DNA of 64,000 nt from Tritrichomonas musculus. Its lineage: Eukaryota; Parabasalia; Tritrichomonadida; Tritrichomonadidae. The position numbers and the translations under genes are program-made. Below the pieces are notes generated by a model. That model did no database searches and had not been told where the DNA came from. It worked only from the letters and a program-made list of their open reading frames with translations. The stretch spans positions 1,984,001 through 2,048,000 of the forward strand of contig JAPFFF010000009.1 in assembly GCA_039105265.1 (NCBI GenBank), written 5' to 3'. This document shows, in pieces, positions 30,110-38,954 of the stretch (the first letter of the stretch is position 1; every line of letters starts with the position of its first letter).

Positions 30110-30173
30110 AAAACTCCCAAAAACTCCAAAAAAGCAAATAAAACTCAAAGAAAGCGATTTTAATATTATTTAA

Positions 30174-30806
30174 ATGTCTAAACATTTGACTGGATCGAAG
30201 AGATTACAAGTAATACAAAACTGGTTAAATGGTCGTGATGACCCTGAGTGGGATGTCTTGCCTACAAAAAAAGAGAATAAATATATTGTGAAAAGAAGAA
30301 CAGAGCCCCTATCCAAACCTCAAGCTGAACCACAGGTAGAAGAGCAGGAAGTAGAAGAGCCAGCAGAAGAGCCTACCAAACCTCTCCCCACTTGCTCTCA
30401 GGGAAAGGTCTGCTCTGCCAAAAAAATCGAAAGGACTAAGCCGCAATCAAATAATTCAGCCATTTTTGAAGCTGCGAGCCCTCGCTGCCTCCGACAAGCG
30501 GAGGACCCTACAATAAATATGGAAATATTAAATCAGCTAAAGTTATTGGGGGAAGAAATAAAAAATAAACGAGAAAAGAAAGAACAAAAAAGGATGATAA
30601 AAGAAGTGGTGCAAAAACAAATGAGCAAACCCTACTACCAATATACTCAGCCACAATATATTCAAGAGCCTAATTTGACTTCAGGCAAAGTTGACTTTGT
30701 CAATGATATAGAAGAAGAACCAGAGGAAGAACTACCACCAACACTTCCTCCTCAACCTCAGGTCATTCGTAGAAGGAGGAATAATATTTTCTCTGATATG
30801 TTATAA
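30174..30806 (+). CDS. Maverick hypothetical protein, Glu/Pro-rich
   Basis: A 210-residue protein, not recognised. The first 45 residues are folded-looking (SKRLQVIQNWLNGRDDPEWD) and end in KYIVKRR. A disordered Glu/Pro/Gln segment follows (about 45-80), then a Lys/Glu helix (about 120-150) and an acidic, Pro-rich C-terminus with IRRRRNNIFSDML at the end. It lies just upstream of the capsid gene in the same orientation (26 bp gap), so it may be a scaffold or assembly factor; that is inference from position only. Confidence 0.65.
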   Translation: MSKHLTGSKRLQVIQNWLNGRDDPEWDVLPTKKENKYIVKRRTEPLSKPQAEPQVEEQEVEEPAEEPTKPLPTCSQGKVCSAKKIERTKPQSNNSAIFEAASPRCLRQAEDPTINMEILNQLKLLGEEIKNKREKKEQKRMIKEVVQKQMSKPYYQYTQPQYIQEPNLTSGKVDFVNDIEEEPEEELPPTLPPQPQVIRRRRNNIFSDML

Positions 30807-30832
30807 AGTTTTTATTTTTTTATAAAAACACC

Positions 30833-32431
30833 ATGATTAATCCAGAGATTGAACTCAGAACATCAGCTGAAGTATGTACCCAAATAGCATCATATTTTGA
30901 TATTGTAGATAATTGTATAGCCCTAAGTGATACCAACAAACAGTATACTATAAGTCCCCAGACATCATATTCTCCATCTCCTTCAATCCCCCAAGGCTCA
31001 TATACCACTGCTATTATATCTCCAAACACAAACAATACAGCAGACATATATAATGGATTTATTAGAGCTGATATGGAAGTCAGTATTAAAGAAGCTGCTG
31101 GACAAGAGGTTAAAGAAATAGAAAATACAGATGATAATTATCAATTCAATAGAGTTTGGTTTGGCTTTAAAGATGCTAGAGATGCCGTCGAAAAATATGA
31201 AATCGTGGCTAATGGCATTACTATCTATACACAGAATTTTGGTTGTGAAGAATCATTTTTAACAGCCTGTTGTGCCAACGAAACAACAAAGAGAGCAGAT
31301 GTATATTCTAAGGCCAGACATAAAGATATATGGAATGGTAAGTCAGGAAGTAGAACAGGATTCATTGTTGATTGGAAAGAGAGAAATGGTATTAAATGGT
31401 ATGAACAAAAATATAAAATTCATCTCAAGATAGATTTAAGACGATTCTTACCACTCTCTAATATTAAATACCTCCCAGCCTTCGCAGGCAAGATAGAGCT
31501 TCGATTATTCTTCTCGTGTGCTGGAATGGTATGCTGTCCTTTGGGCCCAGAACTATGTTTGCAAAATAACTATAAAGAAATATCAAAATATACTTTACCA
31601 AATATTACGAATGAATTTACTCCAATAAATGAACCAATAACAATGTATACTGCCATATCATCAGACAAAACAACACTTACAGCAAACCCCAGAACATTCC
31701 AAGTAAACAGTTATGAAACTACTGAATGCTCATCTATCATACCATGCTTTGGTATTGAAGATAATATTTATTCCAGTCTCGTTCAAAGATATGCTGACCC
31801 AACTCATCCATTAACATTTCCTACACAAACCCTTTCTGTATATACTACAACAAATAGACTAAAAAATCCAAATTGCAAAACCACCTGTACTATTACTCCT
31901 CGCTTTGTTGACTCAATATTTTGTTTATTCCCTGAAAAGCACACTCATCATACCTACTTCAAGAATCCACAATTTAAGCTATTTCAATTAAACTGTGGAG
32001 GCTATGGAAACATCCCTGCAAAAGCATTTGGAACGACAGATGAGTATCCAGAATTCTTAGAGTACTGCCAAAACGCTATGAATATGAATGGTGGACAAAG
32101 CGGGTTTAATAAAGAAGTCGTAGCTTCACTAACAAATAATCAACCATACAGACGCTCAACTGGAAATTATCCTGATGACAGGACCAGCTTTTTCATTGCT
32201 CTGCCAACAGAGACAGACAACACATATCAGCAGGGACTCACATCTCTGTCTCCTATTAATTTTGAAATTATTGTATCACAAAATACTGGGGCAAATACAT
32301 ATGCCAGTGATGTTCAAACCCCACCTCTAATTTGTCTTTTATTTGATTCATCAATATCAATTTTGGTTCAGCCTAATGGTATGCCTCCTCTCGTTCGTCT
32401 TGGAAATTATGACCTCACTACTCCACAATAA
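30833..32431 (+). CDS. Probable major capsid protein (double jelly-roll)
   Basis: A 532-residue, strand-rich protein without signal peptide or membrane helix. Size, position downstream of the packaging ATPase and alternation of short beta strands fit the double jelly-roll major capsid protein of Polintons. The C-terminal region (DRTSFFIALPTETDNTYQQG, then INFEIIVSQNT and a PLICLLFDSSISI strand) looks like the last strands of such a fold. It has many Cys (for example CAGMVCCPLGPELC near residues 226-239), unusual for this fold and possibly disulfide- or metal-forming. Sequence identity to known capsids is too low for me to prove; structure prediction would decide. Confidence 0.65.
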   Translation: MINPEIELRTSAEVCTQIASYFDIVDNCIALSDTNKQYTISPQTSYSPSPSIPQGSYTTAIISPNTNNTADIYNGFIRADMEVSIKEAAGQEVKEIENTDDNYQFNRVWFGFKDARDAVEKYEIVANGITIYTQNFGCEESFLTACCANETTKRADVYSKARHKDIWNGKSGSRTGFIVDWKERNGIKWYEQKYKIHLKIDLRRFLPLSNIKYLPAFAGKIELRLFFSCAGMVCCPLGPELCLQNNYKEISKYTLPNITNEFTPINEPITMYTAISSDKTTLTANPRTFQVNSYETTECSSIIPCFGIEDNIYSSLVQRYADPTHPLTFPTQTLSVYTTTNRLKNPNCKTTCTITPRFVDSIFCLFPEKHTHHTYFKNPQFKLFQLNCGGYGNIPAKAFGTTDEYPEFLEYCQNAMNMNGGQSGFNKEVVASLTNNQPYRRSTGNYPDDRTSFFIALPTETDNTYQQGLTSLSPINFEIIVSQNTGANTYASDVQTPPLICLLFDSSISILVQPNGMPPLVRLGNYDLTTPQ

Positions 32432-32468
32432 ATATTCATTCTTAAAATTTTTTTTATCTCCACCACAA

Positions 32469-32918
32469 ATGCAAGAGCAAAGAGTCTACGATTACATCAA
32501 CAATATTATCTCCCTCGCTGAAAATCCAGAAGAATGGAAGGAATGTAATTTTGCTATCCTCTGTGATAAATTTCCCATCCAGCTTTCTCGCAACAAATTT
32601 TTGGGCAAAGTAATATATATATCACTTAAGACAGAAAAAAAGACCTGGAGAATATATCCTGACAAAATCAAAAAATATGAAATAGAGCATGTAATTATCA
32701 ATGCAAATTCTCGCCGTCGATTAAATTATAGGATGAATGAGTTCTTCATCAACGGCTCAAATCAAGAACAGGTATATGAAGCGCATAGCTACTATAATTA
32801 TTCTATAGAAAATGCTTCAAAACAAACGAAAGAATTAATTATTCAGCTACGAGAGAAATACAATTTAAGCACGCCGGAAATATACATTGGGGAGCATCAA
32901 CCACTCGTCCTAGAGTAA
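32469..32918 (+). CDS. Maverick hypothetical protein, 149 residues
   Basis: The frame is open further upstream, but the ATG at 32469 is preferred. It follows a TTTTTTTTATCTCC tract after the capsid stop, like other Maverick leaders, and an earlier start would overlap the capsid gene. The protein has alpha-beta character: a first helix (VYDYINNIISLAE), a strand pair around KVIYISLKTEKKTWRIY, and C-terminal helices (TKELIIQLREKYNLS). No recognised motif. I looked for the Ulp1/adenain-type protease expected in many Mavericks and do not see its His-Asp-Cys pattern here. Confidence 0.65.
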   Translation: MQEQRVYDYINNIISLAENPEEWKECNFAILCDKFPIQLSRNKFLGKVIYISLKTEKKTWRIYPDKIKKYEIEHVIINANSRRRLNYRMNEFFINGSNQEQVYEAHSYYNYSIENASKQTKELIIQLREKYNLSTPEIYIGEHQPLVLE

Positions 32919-32943
32919 GCTGGATAATTTTTTTGGAAATGAA

Positions 32944-33372
32944 ATGAATAAATATAGGAATCCTAGTTCATCTATCATTGGAGTAGAAGGAGAAATGTTC
33001 AACGAAGGAACAAAAACAGAACACACCATAGGCTTTAATCATTTTGGCATATTCTCTAATGATAATACTTATGCTATCACATTTAATCCATATTACAATA
33101 GACCGCCTATCAAATATATGGAAAGCAAGCCTGTGAGGCCGCCGAAGAGTAATCAACATAGAACGAAACCCTTGCATGAACCACCTGTCAGCATCACAGA
33201 CGGAGGGTATTATTTAAAAAAAGATAAGGCTCCTAAAGCACCCATCCTTCCTCCTTACCTCAAGAAACCTGAAAAATTAGGGGAGATACAAGGGAAGGCT
33301 AATGAAAAAGATAAAGGGAATGTCATATATGGCCCGCAGCATAAAGTAAAAATAGAGAACATAATCTATTAA
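32944..33372 (+). CDS. Maverick hypothetical protein, Pro/Lys-rich C-terminal half
   Basis: A 142-residue protein, not recognised. The N-terminal half has strand-like segments (HTIGFNHFGIFSNDNTYAIT). The C-terminal half is basic and Pro-rich (KAPKAPILPPYLKKPEKLG) and probably disordered. The ATG at 32944 follows a TTTTTTTGGAAATGA leader much like that of the next gene. It lies in the small-gene cluster downstream of the capsid gene, 25 bp after its neighbour. Confidence 0.6.
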   Translation: MNKYRNPSSSIIGVEGEMFNEGTKTEHTIGFNHFGIFSNDNTYAITFNPYYNRPPIKYMESKPVRPPKSNQHRTKPLHEPPVSITDGGYYLKKDKAPKAPILPPYLKKPEKLGEIQGKANEKDKGNVIYGPQHKVKIENIIY

Positions 33373-33395
33373 ATAAAATTTTTTTTCGAAATGAA

Positions 33396-33920
33396 ATGAT
33401 TAAGAAACGAGCAAATAATGCAGGTGTTAATGCTAATTTATCATTAGAACCACAAGCCGCAGCTCAATCAACATCAAATATTAATAACAATATCATCATA
33501 AACAAAAGGGATGATGGGAAGGAAGAGATTGTTATAACAAGAAATGTGGAGCTAGAAGACAGCCCAGAAGATGATGTAAAAGATGTAAAATATATTATTC
33601 TCGAGACTTTTGCCAATATTTTATTGAACCAAGATAAAGCTTTGCTAACTAATCTTATTTCAAAAAATTGTATCATTGTTCCAGTAGAGGCGTTGATTGA
33701 TATAATTAAATGTTCTGTCAAAGCTGAGATGGTAGAATTGCATGTGGATGAAGATATAAAATGCTGTGCTGGGAAAGCTAATCCGATACGCAGAATCGAA
33801 GCAATAAAAATAGTAAATGATAAGGGAGAAGTTTGTATGGACTTCAAGCAAGTATATAACAAACAATACAACGAACTAATTAACAAATATCATCTGTGTT
33901 TGAAATATGTGTGTGTTTAG
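33396..33920 (+). CDS. Maverick hypothetical protein, 174 residues
   Basis: A 174-residue protein. The start is fixed at 33396 because the ATG five bases earlier is followed at once by a stop. The first 50 residues are Asn/Ala-rich and likely disordered. The rest alternates helices and strands (ILETFANILLNQDKALLTNL; VPVEALIDIIKCSVKAEMVE; RRIEAIKIVNDKGEVCMDFK). No family recognised. The leader TTTTTTTTCGAAATGAAATG matches the leader of the previous gene. Confidence 0.65.
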   Translation: MIKKRANNAGVNANLSLEPQAAAQSTSNINNNIIINKRDDGKEEIVITRNVELEDSPEDDVKDVKYIILETFANILLNQDKALLTNLISKNCIIVPVEALIDIIKCSVKAEMVELHVDEDIKCCAGKANPIRRIEAIKIVNDKGEVCMDFKQVYNKQYNELINKYHLCLKYVCV

Positions 33921-33935
33921 AAATTTATTTTACAT

Positions 33936-33951
33936 TTTATCACGAAGGCAA
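33936..33951 (+). promoter_or_regulatory. Shared leader motif TTTATCACGAAGSCAA
   Basis: Directly precedes the ATG at 33952. The same motif in the opposite orientation precedes the ATG of the minus-strand gene at 35032. Identical placement right against two start codons suggests a transcription-start or leader signal used by the element. Confidence 0.5.
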
Positions 33952-34236
33952 ATGACTAATCAAATAGACCTCACACAATTCAATAAAACTGATATTATAA
34001 AAAAACTATCTAAAAGTAAATCCGAAGAGAATTTAAAAATAATCTCTGAAGAAAAAGCTGAAGAGGAAACCCAAGCCGAACCCCTCCCTGAAAAACAAAA
34101 GCGAGGCAGAAAGAGTAAATACAATACACCAGAGGAAAGGCTCGAGGCAAGAAGGCAACAACAGAAGGAGTATAGGCTACGAAAGAAAAAAGAGCTAGAG
34201 GAGCTGAAAAAATTGGCTGAATTAGTGAAGGCATAA
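33952..34236 (+). CDS. Maverick small basic protein: AT-hook plus basic helix
   Basis: A 94-residue protein from the ATG at 33952. A longer frame from 33907 would overlap the preceding gene. After an acidic stretch (KAEEETQAEPLPEK) comes an AT-hook-like KRGRKSKY, then a long basic helix (PEERLEARRQQQKEYRLRKK) and a Leu-containing end. This RGRK...EERLEARR arrangement is common in small DNA-binding proteins of Polintons, virophages and large DNA viruses. A role as chromatin-like or transcription factor is inferred. Its leader, TTTTATCACGAAGGCAAATG, is almost the same as that of the GIY-YIG gene on the other strand. Confidence 0.7.
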   Translation: MTNQIDLTQFNKTDIIKKLSKSKSEENLKIISEEKAEEETQAEPLPEKQKRGRKSKYNTPEERLEARRQQQKEYRLRKKKELEELKKLAELVKA

Positions 34237-34267
34237 AGTAAAAAAATATTAGATGGAGGTATTTTTT

Positions 34268-35032
34268 TTACTCTTCGTCTTTAAATTCTTTGACTACATC
34301 ATCGTAATATTTCTTGATTACATCAAGGGGGCCTTCAAAATATTCATCCCCATAATCATCCTTCTTTAATTCATTTCTATCTACAGCATCGTTGAGTAAT
34401 TGAAGTAGTTTGACTTCGGCTTTGAATTGATTATTTACTTTGGATGATGTTATTTCATTAGCTCCTCCGTCATATCTTTTATATGTATTTAATCTTTGTT
34501 TCATGCAAAATGTCCTCCCCACTTTATATATTTCTGTATCTTTATGTTTTGCTAATTGGACTATATATATATGGCCTTTAACGTTTTTGGAAACATAATG
34601 GGTTGCTCGATTTCCTAACCATTTTACTTGGAATCCTAGCTGCTCCAACTCTCTTTTCAGTTGCTGTACAGAATATTTTATTCCTGTCTCTTCGAAGTAT
34701 TTTTCCTGGATAATTTTTATATCTCCCCTGTTCATAATCTTCCCGTAGTGCTCCATAAATTGTTCTAGAGATGTGATTTCATACTTGGTCTTGAGTCTTT
34801 TTAGTTCATCATTTACTGTATTGAAGGATTGTTCCAGCTCCTGGACTCGCTTTTTATTGAATTGGTTTTCATGATATATTTCAGAGAACATCACATCATT
34901 ATGTTCAAATTCATCTTCGAGCATGCTTTTCTGAGCCTGGATGTCAGCAATCTGTTCGTCTTTCATTTTATTTTCAGCTTTTAATTTTTGAATTTTTTGG
35001 AGGGCTTCTTGTAATGTCATTTCTTGACACAT
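34268..35032 (-). CDS. Maverick GIY-YIG/T5orf172-type protein with coiled coil
   Basis: A 254-residue protein with three parts. Residues about 5-95 are a coiled coil (LEQSFNTVNDELKRLKTKYE). Residues about 90-145 resemble a winged-helix module (IIQEKYFEETGIKYSVQQLK). Residues about 148-250 are a T5orf172/GIY-YIG-like domain (KGHIYIVQLAKHKDTEIYKV, then GRTFCMKQRLNTYKRYDGG and a terminal EYFEGPLDVIKKYY). Similar proteins occur in large DNA viruses and phages and may act as nucleases or in DNA repair. Convergent with the plus-strand cluster (31 bp between the ends). Its wing-like module resembles the C-terminus of the protein at 38955-39965. Confidence 0.75.
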   Translation of the reverse strand: MCQEMTLQEALQKIQKLKAENKMKDEQIADIQAQKSMLEDEFEHNDVMFSEIYHENQFNKKRVQELEQSFNTVNDELKRLKTKYEITSLEQFMEHYGKIMNRGDIKIIQEKYFEETGIKYSVQQLKRELEQLGFQVKWLGNRATHYVSKNVKGHIYIVQLAKHKDTEIYKVGRTFCMKQRLNTYKRYDGGANEITSSKVNNQFKAEVKLLQLLNDAVDRNELKKDDYGDEYFEGPLDVIKKYYDDVVKEFKDEE

Positions 35033-35049
35033 TTGGCTTCGTGATAAAA
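35033..35049 (-). promoter_or_regulatory. Leader motif of the GIY-YIG gene
   Basis: On the minus strand the sequence TTTATCACGAAGCCAA abuts the ATG, matching the leader of the gene at 33952 except for one base. Confidence 0.5.
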
Positions 35050-35387
35050 AAATTAAAAAAATAAAAAAAAAAACGCTATCCCATTTTTGATCCCATTTTT
35101 GGCCCTCCCAAAAATTTCTAACATATATATATACGAACTATAGAAGAGTTATATAATTTATTTTAAGAAAACGTAAATCTTATATTTATATATCTTTTTT
35201 TAAAAATGGGATTAAAAATGGGATCAAAAATGGGATAGCGTTTTTAGAAAAAGAGGCTGATTTAAGCACTTTTTAGGTCAAAAAACAGCTAAAATAGGGT
35301 CTTTTTCAATCAATCCCATTTTCATTTTTTCGATCCCATTTTCGATCCCATTTTCAAAATCACCCTAAAAAAAGCCTCATATATACT
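35050..35387. promoter_or_regulatory. Iteron-like intergenic block of GATCCCATTTT repeats
   Basis: The spacer between POLB and the GIY-YIG gene holds about eight copies of (G)ATCCCATTTT in both orientations. A perfect 32-bp inverted repeat (35069-35100 and 35214-35245, containing GATCCCATTTTT and AACGCTATCCC) could form a stem with a 113-base loop. Three more copies follow at about 35313-35355. Possible roles are a transcription terminator, a promoter or operator, or a replication site. Nothing in the sequence picks one. Confidence 0.6.
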
Positions 35388-38300
35388 TTAAAATTTGATT
35401 CTTCTCTCAAATGTTGGTAAATTTATCTGTTGGTATGAGCTATTTTTTTTGAAACAATTAGCCCCATCAAGAAGATTGAAAACTATCTCTTCGCCGCAAT
35501 ATAATTTCTCATATAACTCCTCCACTGATATATTCATCCTCTTTGCTTTGTTTAGAATACATTGTTTTGGAATTCCTTTCAGTCTTATATGTAGGCCTTC
35601 ATTCCCCTTCTCATCTACCAAAATATCGAGATATGATTTCTTCCCCAGAGCTATTAATTTTCTTGAATGAACAGCCCCAACAGCTCCTTCAAACGAATCA
35701 AAATCACAGTGAAACTGAGTCATCTTTTTGCCTATTAACTCCTTGCCATATCTCTTTTTGAACACTTCTCCTATCCTTGCTACATCTTCTTCTTTGATAT
35801 GTATGCTGTCGGTGTCTGTGTAGTATATTTCAATCCCATTCTGCTCTGCAGAACTTATCACTCGATTCATCAAATGCTTACTCCAGGACAACACACTTGC
35901 TCCAAAGTGTGGTAGATTAAAGTGATTATTTATTGGTTTTACTTTCTTGACATACACATTTTCGATTGATTTATTCTCTATTATTTCTGTGATATAATTA
36001 TAATTTTTCCAGATATATTTGATGGCTTTATCTTTTGGTATGCATTTTGTTTCTGTCGTGGTGGCTTTGAGAATAGATTTTCCATAAATAGAATTCAAAA
36101 GGAGTTTAATAGTTTGTTGTAGAGGATTTTTTGCATCCTGATATTTCTTTCGGAGATTAAACAATTTCTCGATGAATATATTAATTTTACTATTAAATCC
36201 TTCGTCAAAATAATATCCTCGATAAAAATCGTAGTCAAAAGTATAAAATTCCATCAGGTCCATAAAAGCTCTCTTGTCAATATAATAGTGGTCTGTTGGA
36301 TTGTTGGTAAATATTTTTGAGCCCTGGTCGTTCCTGCTAAATACCTGCCCAAATTTATATGGCCTCTCTGATTTACAGCTTAGTTTTTTAATGTTTATTT
36401 CAGCAAAGAACTGGTCATAACGTAATAATTCTTCAGTAGATATTCCTTCAGGAATTATTTTAGGCATTCCTTTGGGCACTCCAGACATAATACTCATGGC
36501 CGACGGATATAAAGAGACGGCATCGAAATCTTGTATTCTCGCTTCTACATACTGCTTTTCATTGTTGGCTGTCATAGTTCTTCCCCCAGAAACACATCTC
36601 TGGATAAAGTTTTGTGGCTTACCACTTAGCTGATAGCACTCATCGAAGCAACCAAATTTGTAGGCATAATAATATCCAATCGAAGAGATGGAGATAAAAT
36701 TATGGACGTCCAACATATCTGTTTTTGTTTGTCTGAACACTTCTATCAAGTCTCGATTAAATTTCTCAACTCCTTTCATCAAAACAATACAGTCGAGCTT
36801 GCAATAATAGATGGCGTATTTCATAATGTCTATCTGGAGATTTTCATAAGCGCCACAATTTATTGCATTATCGATAAGCTGTTTCCAGTCTTGTTTTATT
36901 TGTTGAAGTGTTTTTTTGTCTTTATTTTCGAGATAATATTGTAGTTGGAATTCTAGTGCTGAGACTTCTTTTCGTTTGATATTTTTTTCTGTGTATATTT
37001 TATATGCCATCACTTCTTTGTGGACGGGTAGTTGGAACATTTTAGCGAAGGAAGATAGGGCAGCAGGTATCAAAGAGTAGCTATTTCGGAAGGTTAATCT
37101 TTTGTTTATTTTATATTTTGTCATGACAATTTGAAGAATTGTACCGTTCCTTTCAGTTATTTGGACGTCCCATCCAGGGGTGTTGATGAAGAAGCAGGCA
37201 TCATATTTTAGATTATGAAAGTATGTCAAAGAATTATTTTCCAAAGATTTTAATAATCTCTCGGCTATATTTTCCCCCTCAAAAACCATTTTATGTATCA
37301 ATTCTTTTGTTCTATATACTGTAATGTTAAGATATGGTTTATGGGGAGATAATGTTGTATCGGTCTCAAAATCAGAGTAGTATATCTTTGACCAATCCCT
37401 CTCTTTTTTCATAACAGACGAATCTATTTTTTGACAGCAAAGGGAAGGGTCATAATTTAAATCTTGATAATCTGCTAGATGACTGTTATATTCATTTGTG
37501 GCCAAAATATTCATCTCACAAGATTTTATTTCTCTGAACATGCCTTCTTTAAATAGCTTTCGTAGGACTGTAATCAGCTTTGTGTTTCCCACAGGTTTGT
37601 TAATCATGTAATGATTTTTGTATAATAACAGGTCTACAGTCCTGTTAAAATCTTTAGCCCAGGCTTTCTTTCGGGTATCTATTTTGATTTGCTGTTGGTC
37701 TCTCGTAGCATATTTTTCATCAATCCTCCTGACAATAAAATGACATTTAAAATATTTAGCAATATCATATATTAAACTATTTGGCACCATCCTTGTTTTC
37801 ACCATGGAACGTAGATGATTTATTTCTTCCTCTGAGAAAACTTTTGATTGGATACATGCATAGACCAGGCAATTATCTTGATAATTTTTCTTCTCCACAG
37901 ACTTAAATATTTGATATATAGTCAAATCAATATCAGAAAGATTGATATATGGAAAGAATCCTCCGTCTGGTTTTTCTCTATAATCTTCATCAATTTCTAC
38001 TTCTTCTTCATATAGCTTCCCTTTACTAGTTTGTTTATTGATTGTGAAGACGGTTTGTTTGCCTTTCTTTTTGTTTTGAATGAAGAGTAATTGATATTTT
38101 GCAGGGATAAATACATTACCAATCCAAGGATTATTATCAGAACAATCATCATTTAAATCTATTGTACCGGAGATATGACCAATAGTTGTGTCAATATTTC
38201 GTGCCGATGAGATGGTATACCACTTATATTCCTCCCCATCTAACGACTCACTTTTTACTACCACGTTCTTTTTATTCTTCTTGTGAAGCTGCCTTAGAGT

Positions 38301-38819
38301 TTCAGTAAATGCCATCCTGGTATCTTCATCATCTCCAATAACTATTTCGAATGAAATTTCCTTGTTCGCTTTCATCATAAATTCCTTCATCTGCTTCTTA
38401 AATTTTGGCTTATCTTTAATATTTTTGACTCTTTCCTTGTACTCTTTTCTGGCTTCGGTCTTAGCTGTAGAGTACAAATCGACCGAAATATTTAATATAT
38501 CCCTTTCTGCTCTGGCATTATTTTTGAGGCTTTGTTTGTATTCTCTTCGCGATGCCTTTTCTTTTTGTCTGGTATTTTTTTGCCTGCGCAGATTGTTAAA
38601 CAACTTATCATCACTTTCATTAAATGCCTTGATATAATCCTTCACTTTCAAGCCTCTTTTGTTTAATTTCATTCGAGAGATATTTTGTCTGAGCTCTTCT
38701 CGGAGTTTTTTTACGGTTTGTTTCCCTTTATTTTGGAATCCTGGGAGGGATAAAATTTGCTTCTTGGATAGTTTGGAAATGAGCTGGTTGTCCACTTGCT
38801 TTGCAAGAGTTGCGTCCAT
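35388..38819 (-). CDS. POLB: Protein-primed family B DNA polymerase with N-terminal protease-like module
   Basis: A 1143-residue polymerase. The exonuclease has D483/E485 (YSDFETDT), a second motif YFHNLKYDACFF (about 533-544) and a third in YYCKLDCIVL (about 671-680). Polymerase motif A is DFDAVSLYPSAM (764-775), motif B KLLLNSIYGKS (905-915), motif C YYTDTDSIH (999-1007), and a KKSY motif lies at 1060-1063. The first 160 residues are basic and helical and could house a terminal-protein-like region. Residues about 310-410 contain QDNCLVYA (C317) and YKNHYM (H403), resembling an OTU- or papain-like Cys protease. It would copy the element from protein-linked ends. Confidence 0.95.
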   Translation of the reverse strand: MDATLAKQVDNQLISKLSKKQILSLPGFQNKGKQTVKKLREELRQNISRMKLNKRGLKVKDYIKAFNESDDKLFNNLRRQKNTRQKEKASRREYKQSLKNNARAERDILNISVDLYSTAKTEARKEYKERVKNIKDKPKFKKQMKEFMMKANKEISFEIVIGDDEDTRMAFTETLRQLHKKNKKNVVVKSESLDGEEYKWYTISSARNIDTTIGHISGTIDLNDDCSDNNPWIGNVFIPAKYQLLFIQNKKKGKQTVFTINKQTSKGKLYEEEVEIDEDYREKPDGGFFPYINLSDIDLTIYQIFKSVEKKNYQDNCLVYACIQSKVFSEEEINHLRSMVKTRMVPNSLIYDIAKYFKCHFIVRRIDEKYATRDQQQIKIDTRKKAWAKDFNRTVDLLLYKNHYMINKPVGNTKLITVLRKLFKEGMFREIKSCEMNILATNEYNSHLADYQDLNYDPSLCCQKIDSSVMKKERDWSKIYYSDFETDTTLSPHKPYLNITVYRTKELIHKMVFEGENIAERLLKSLENNSLTYFHNLKYDACFFINTPGWDVQITERNGTILQIVMTKYKINKRLTFRNSYSLIPAALSSFAKMFQLPVHKEVMAYKIYTEKNIKRKEVSALEFQLQYYLENKDKKTLQQIKQDWKQLIDNAINCGAYENLQIDIMKYAIYYCKLDCIVLMKGVEKFNRDLIEVFRQTKTDMLDVHNFISISSIGYYYAYKFGCFDECYQLSGKPQNFIQRCVSGGRTMTANNEKQYVEARIQDFDAVSLYPSAMSIMSGVPKGMPKIIPEGISTEELLRYDQFFAEINIKKLSCKSERPYKFGQVFSRNDQGSKIFTNNPTDHYYIDKRAFMDLMEFYTFDYDFYRGYYFDEGFNSKINIFIEKLFNLRKKYQDAKNPLQQTIKLLLNSIYGKSILKATTTETKCIPKDKAIKYIWKNYNYITEIIENKSIENVYVKKVKPINNHFNLPHFGASVLSWSKHLMNRVISSAEQNGIEIYYTDTDSIHIKEEDVARIGEVFKKRYGKELIGKKMTQFHCDFDSFEGAVGAVHSRKLIALGKKSYLDILVDEKGNEGLHIRLKGIPKQCILNKAKRMNISVEELYEKLYCGEEIVFNLLDGANCFKKNSSYQQINLPTFERRIKF

Positions 38820-38914
38820 TTTACAATAAAATTAAAAAGTGATAAAAAAATATCACGCGACAAAAAAATGCTTCGGCTCAAAAATGAGCAAAAAAACTGT
38901 AAAAATCATCCAGG
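38820..38914 (-). promoter_or_regulatory. POLB leader with short palindromes
   Basis: On the POLB side lie two small hairpins, GTGATA-AAAAAAA-TATCAC (near 38839-38857) and GCTCA-AAAA-TGAGC (near 38876-38889), and T-tracts on the coding strand. It is the only spacer between POLB and the 34-bp inverted repeat. Confidence 0.4.
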
Positions 38915-38948
38915 GGTGAACGGGTGAATTTTCACCTCCAACTTCACC
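38915..38948 (+). repeat. Left arm of a perfect 34-bp inverted repeat
   Basis: Inverse of 40001-40034. It contains GGTGAA twice and TTCACC twice, with the local palindrome GGTGAATTTTCACC. It lies seven bases beyond the stop codon of the enclosed gene. Confidence 0.9.
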
Positions 38949-38954
38949 TCTCAT

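Noticed and set aside
32469-32918. Adenain/Ulp1-like protease
   Set aside because: Position and size would suit a Maverick protease, but no ordered His, Asp/Glu and Cys motif is visible.
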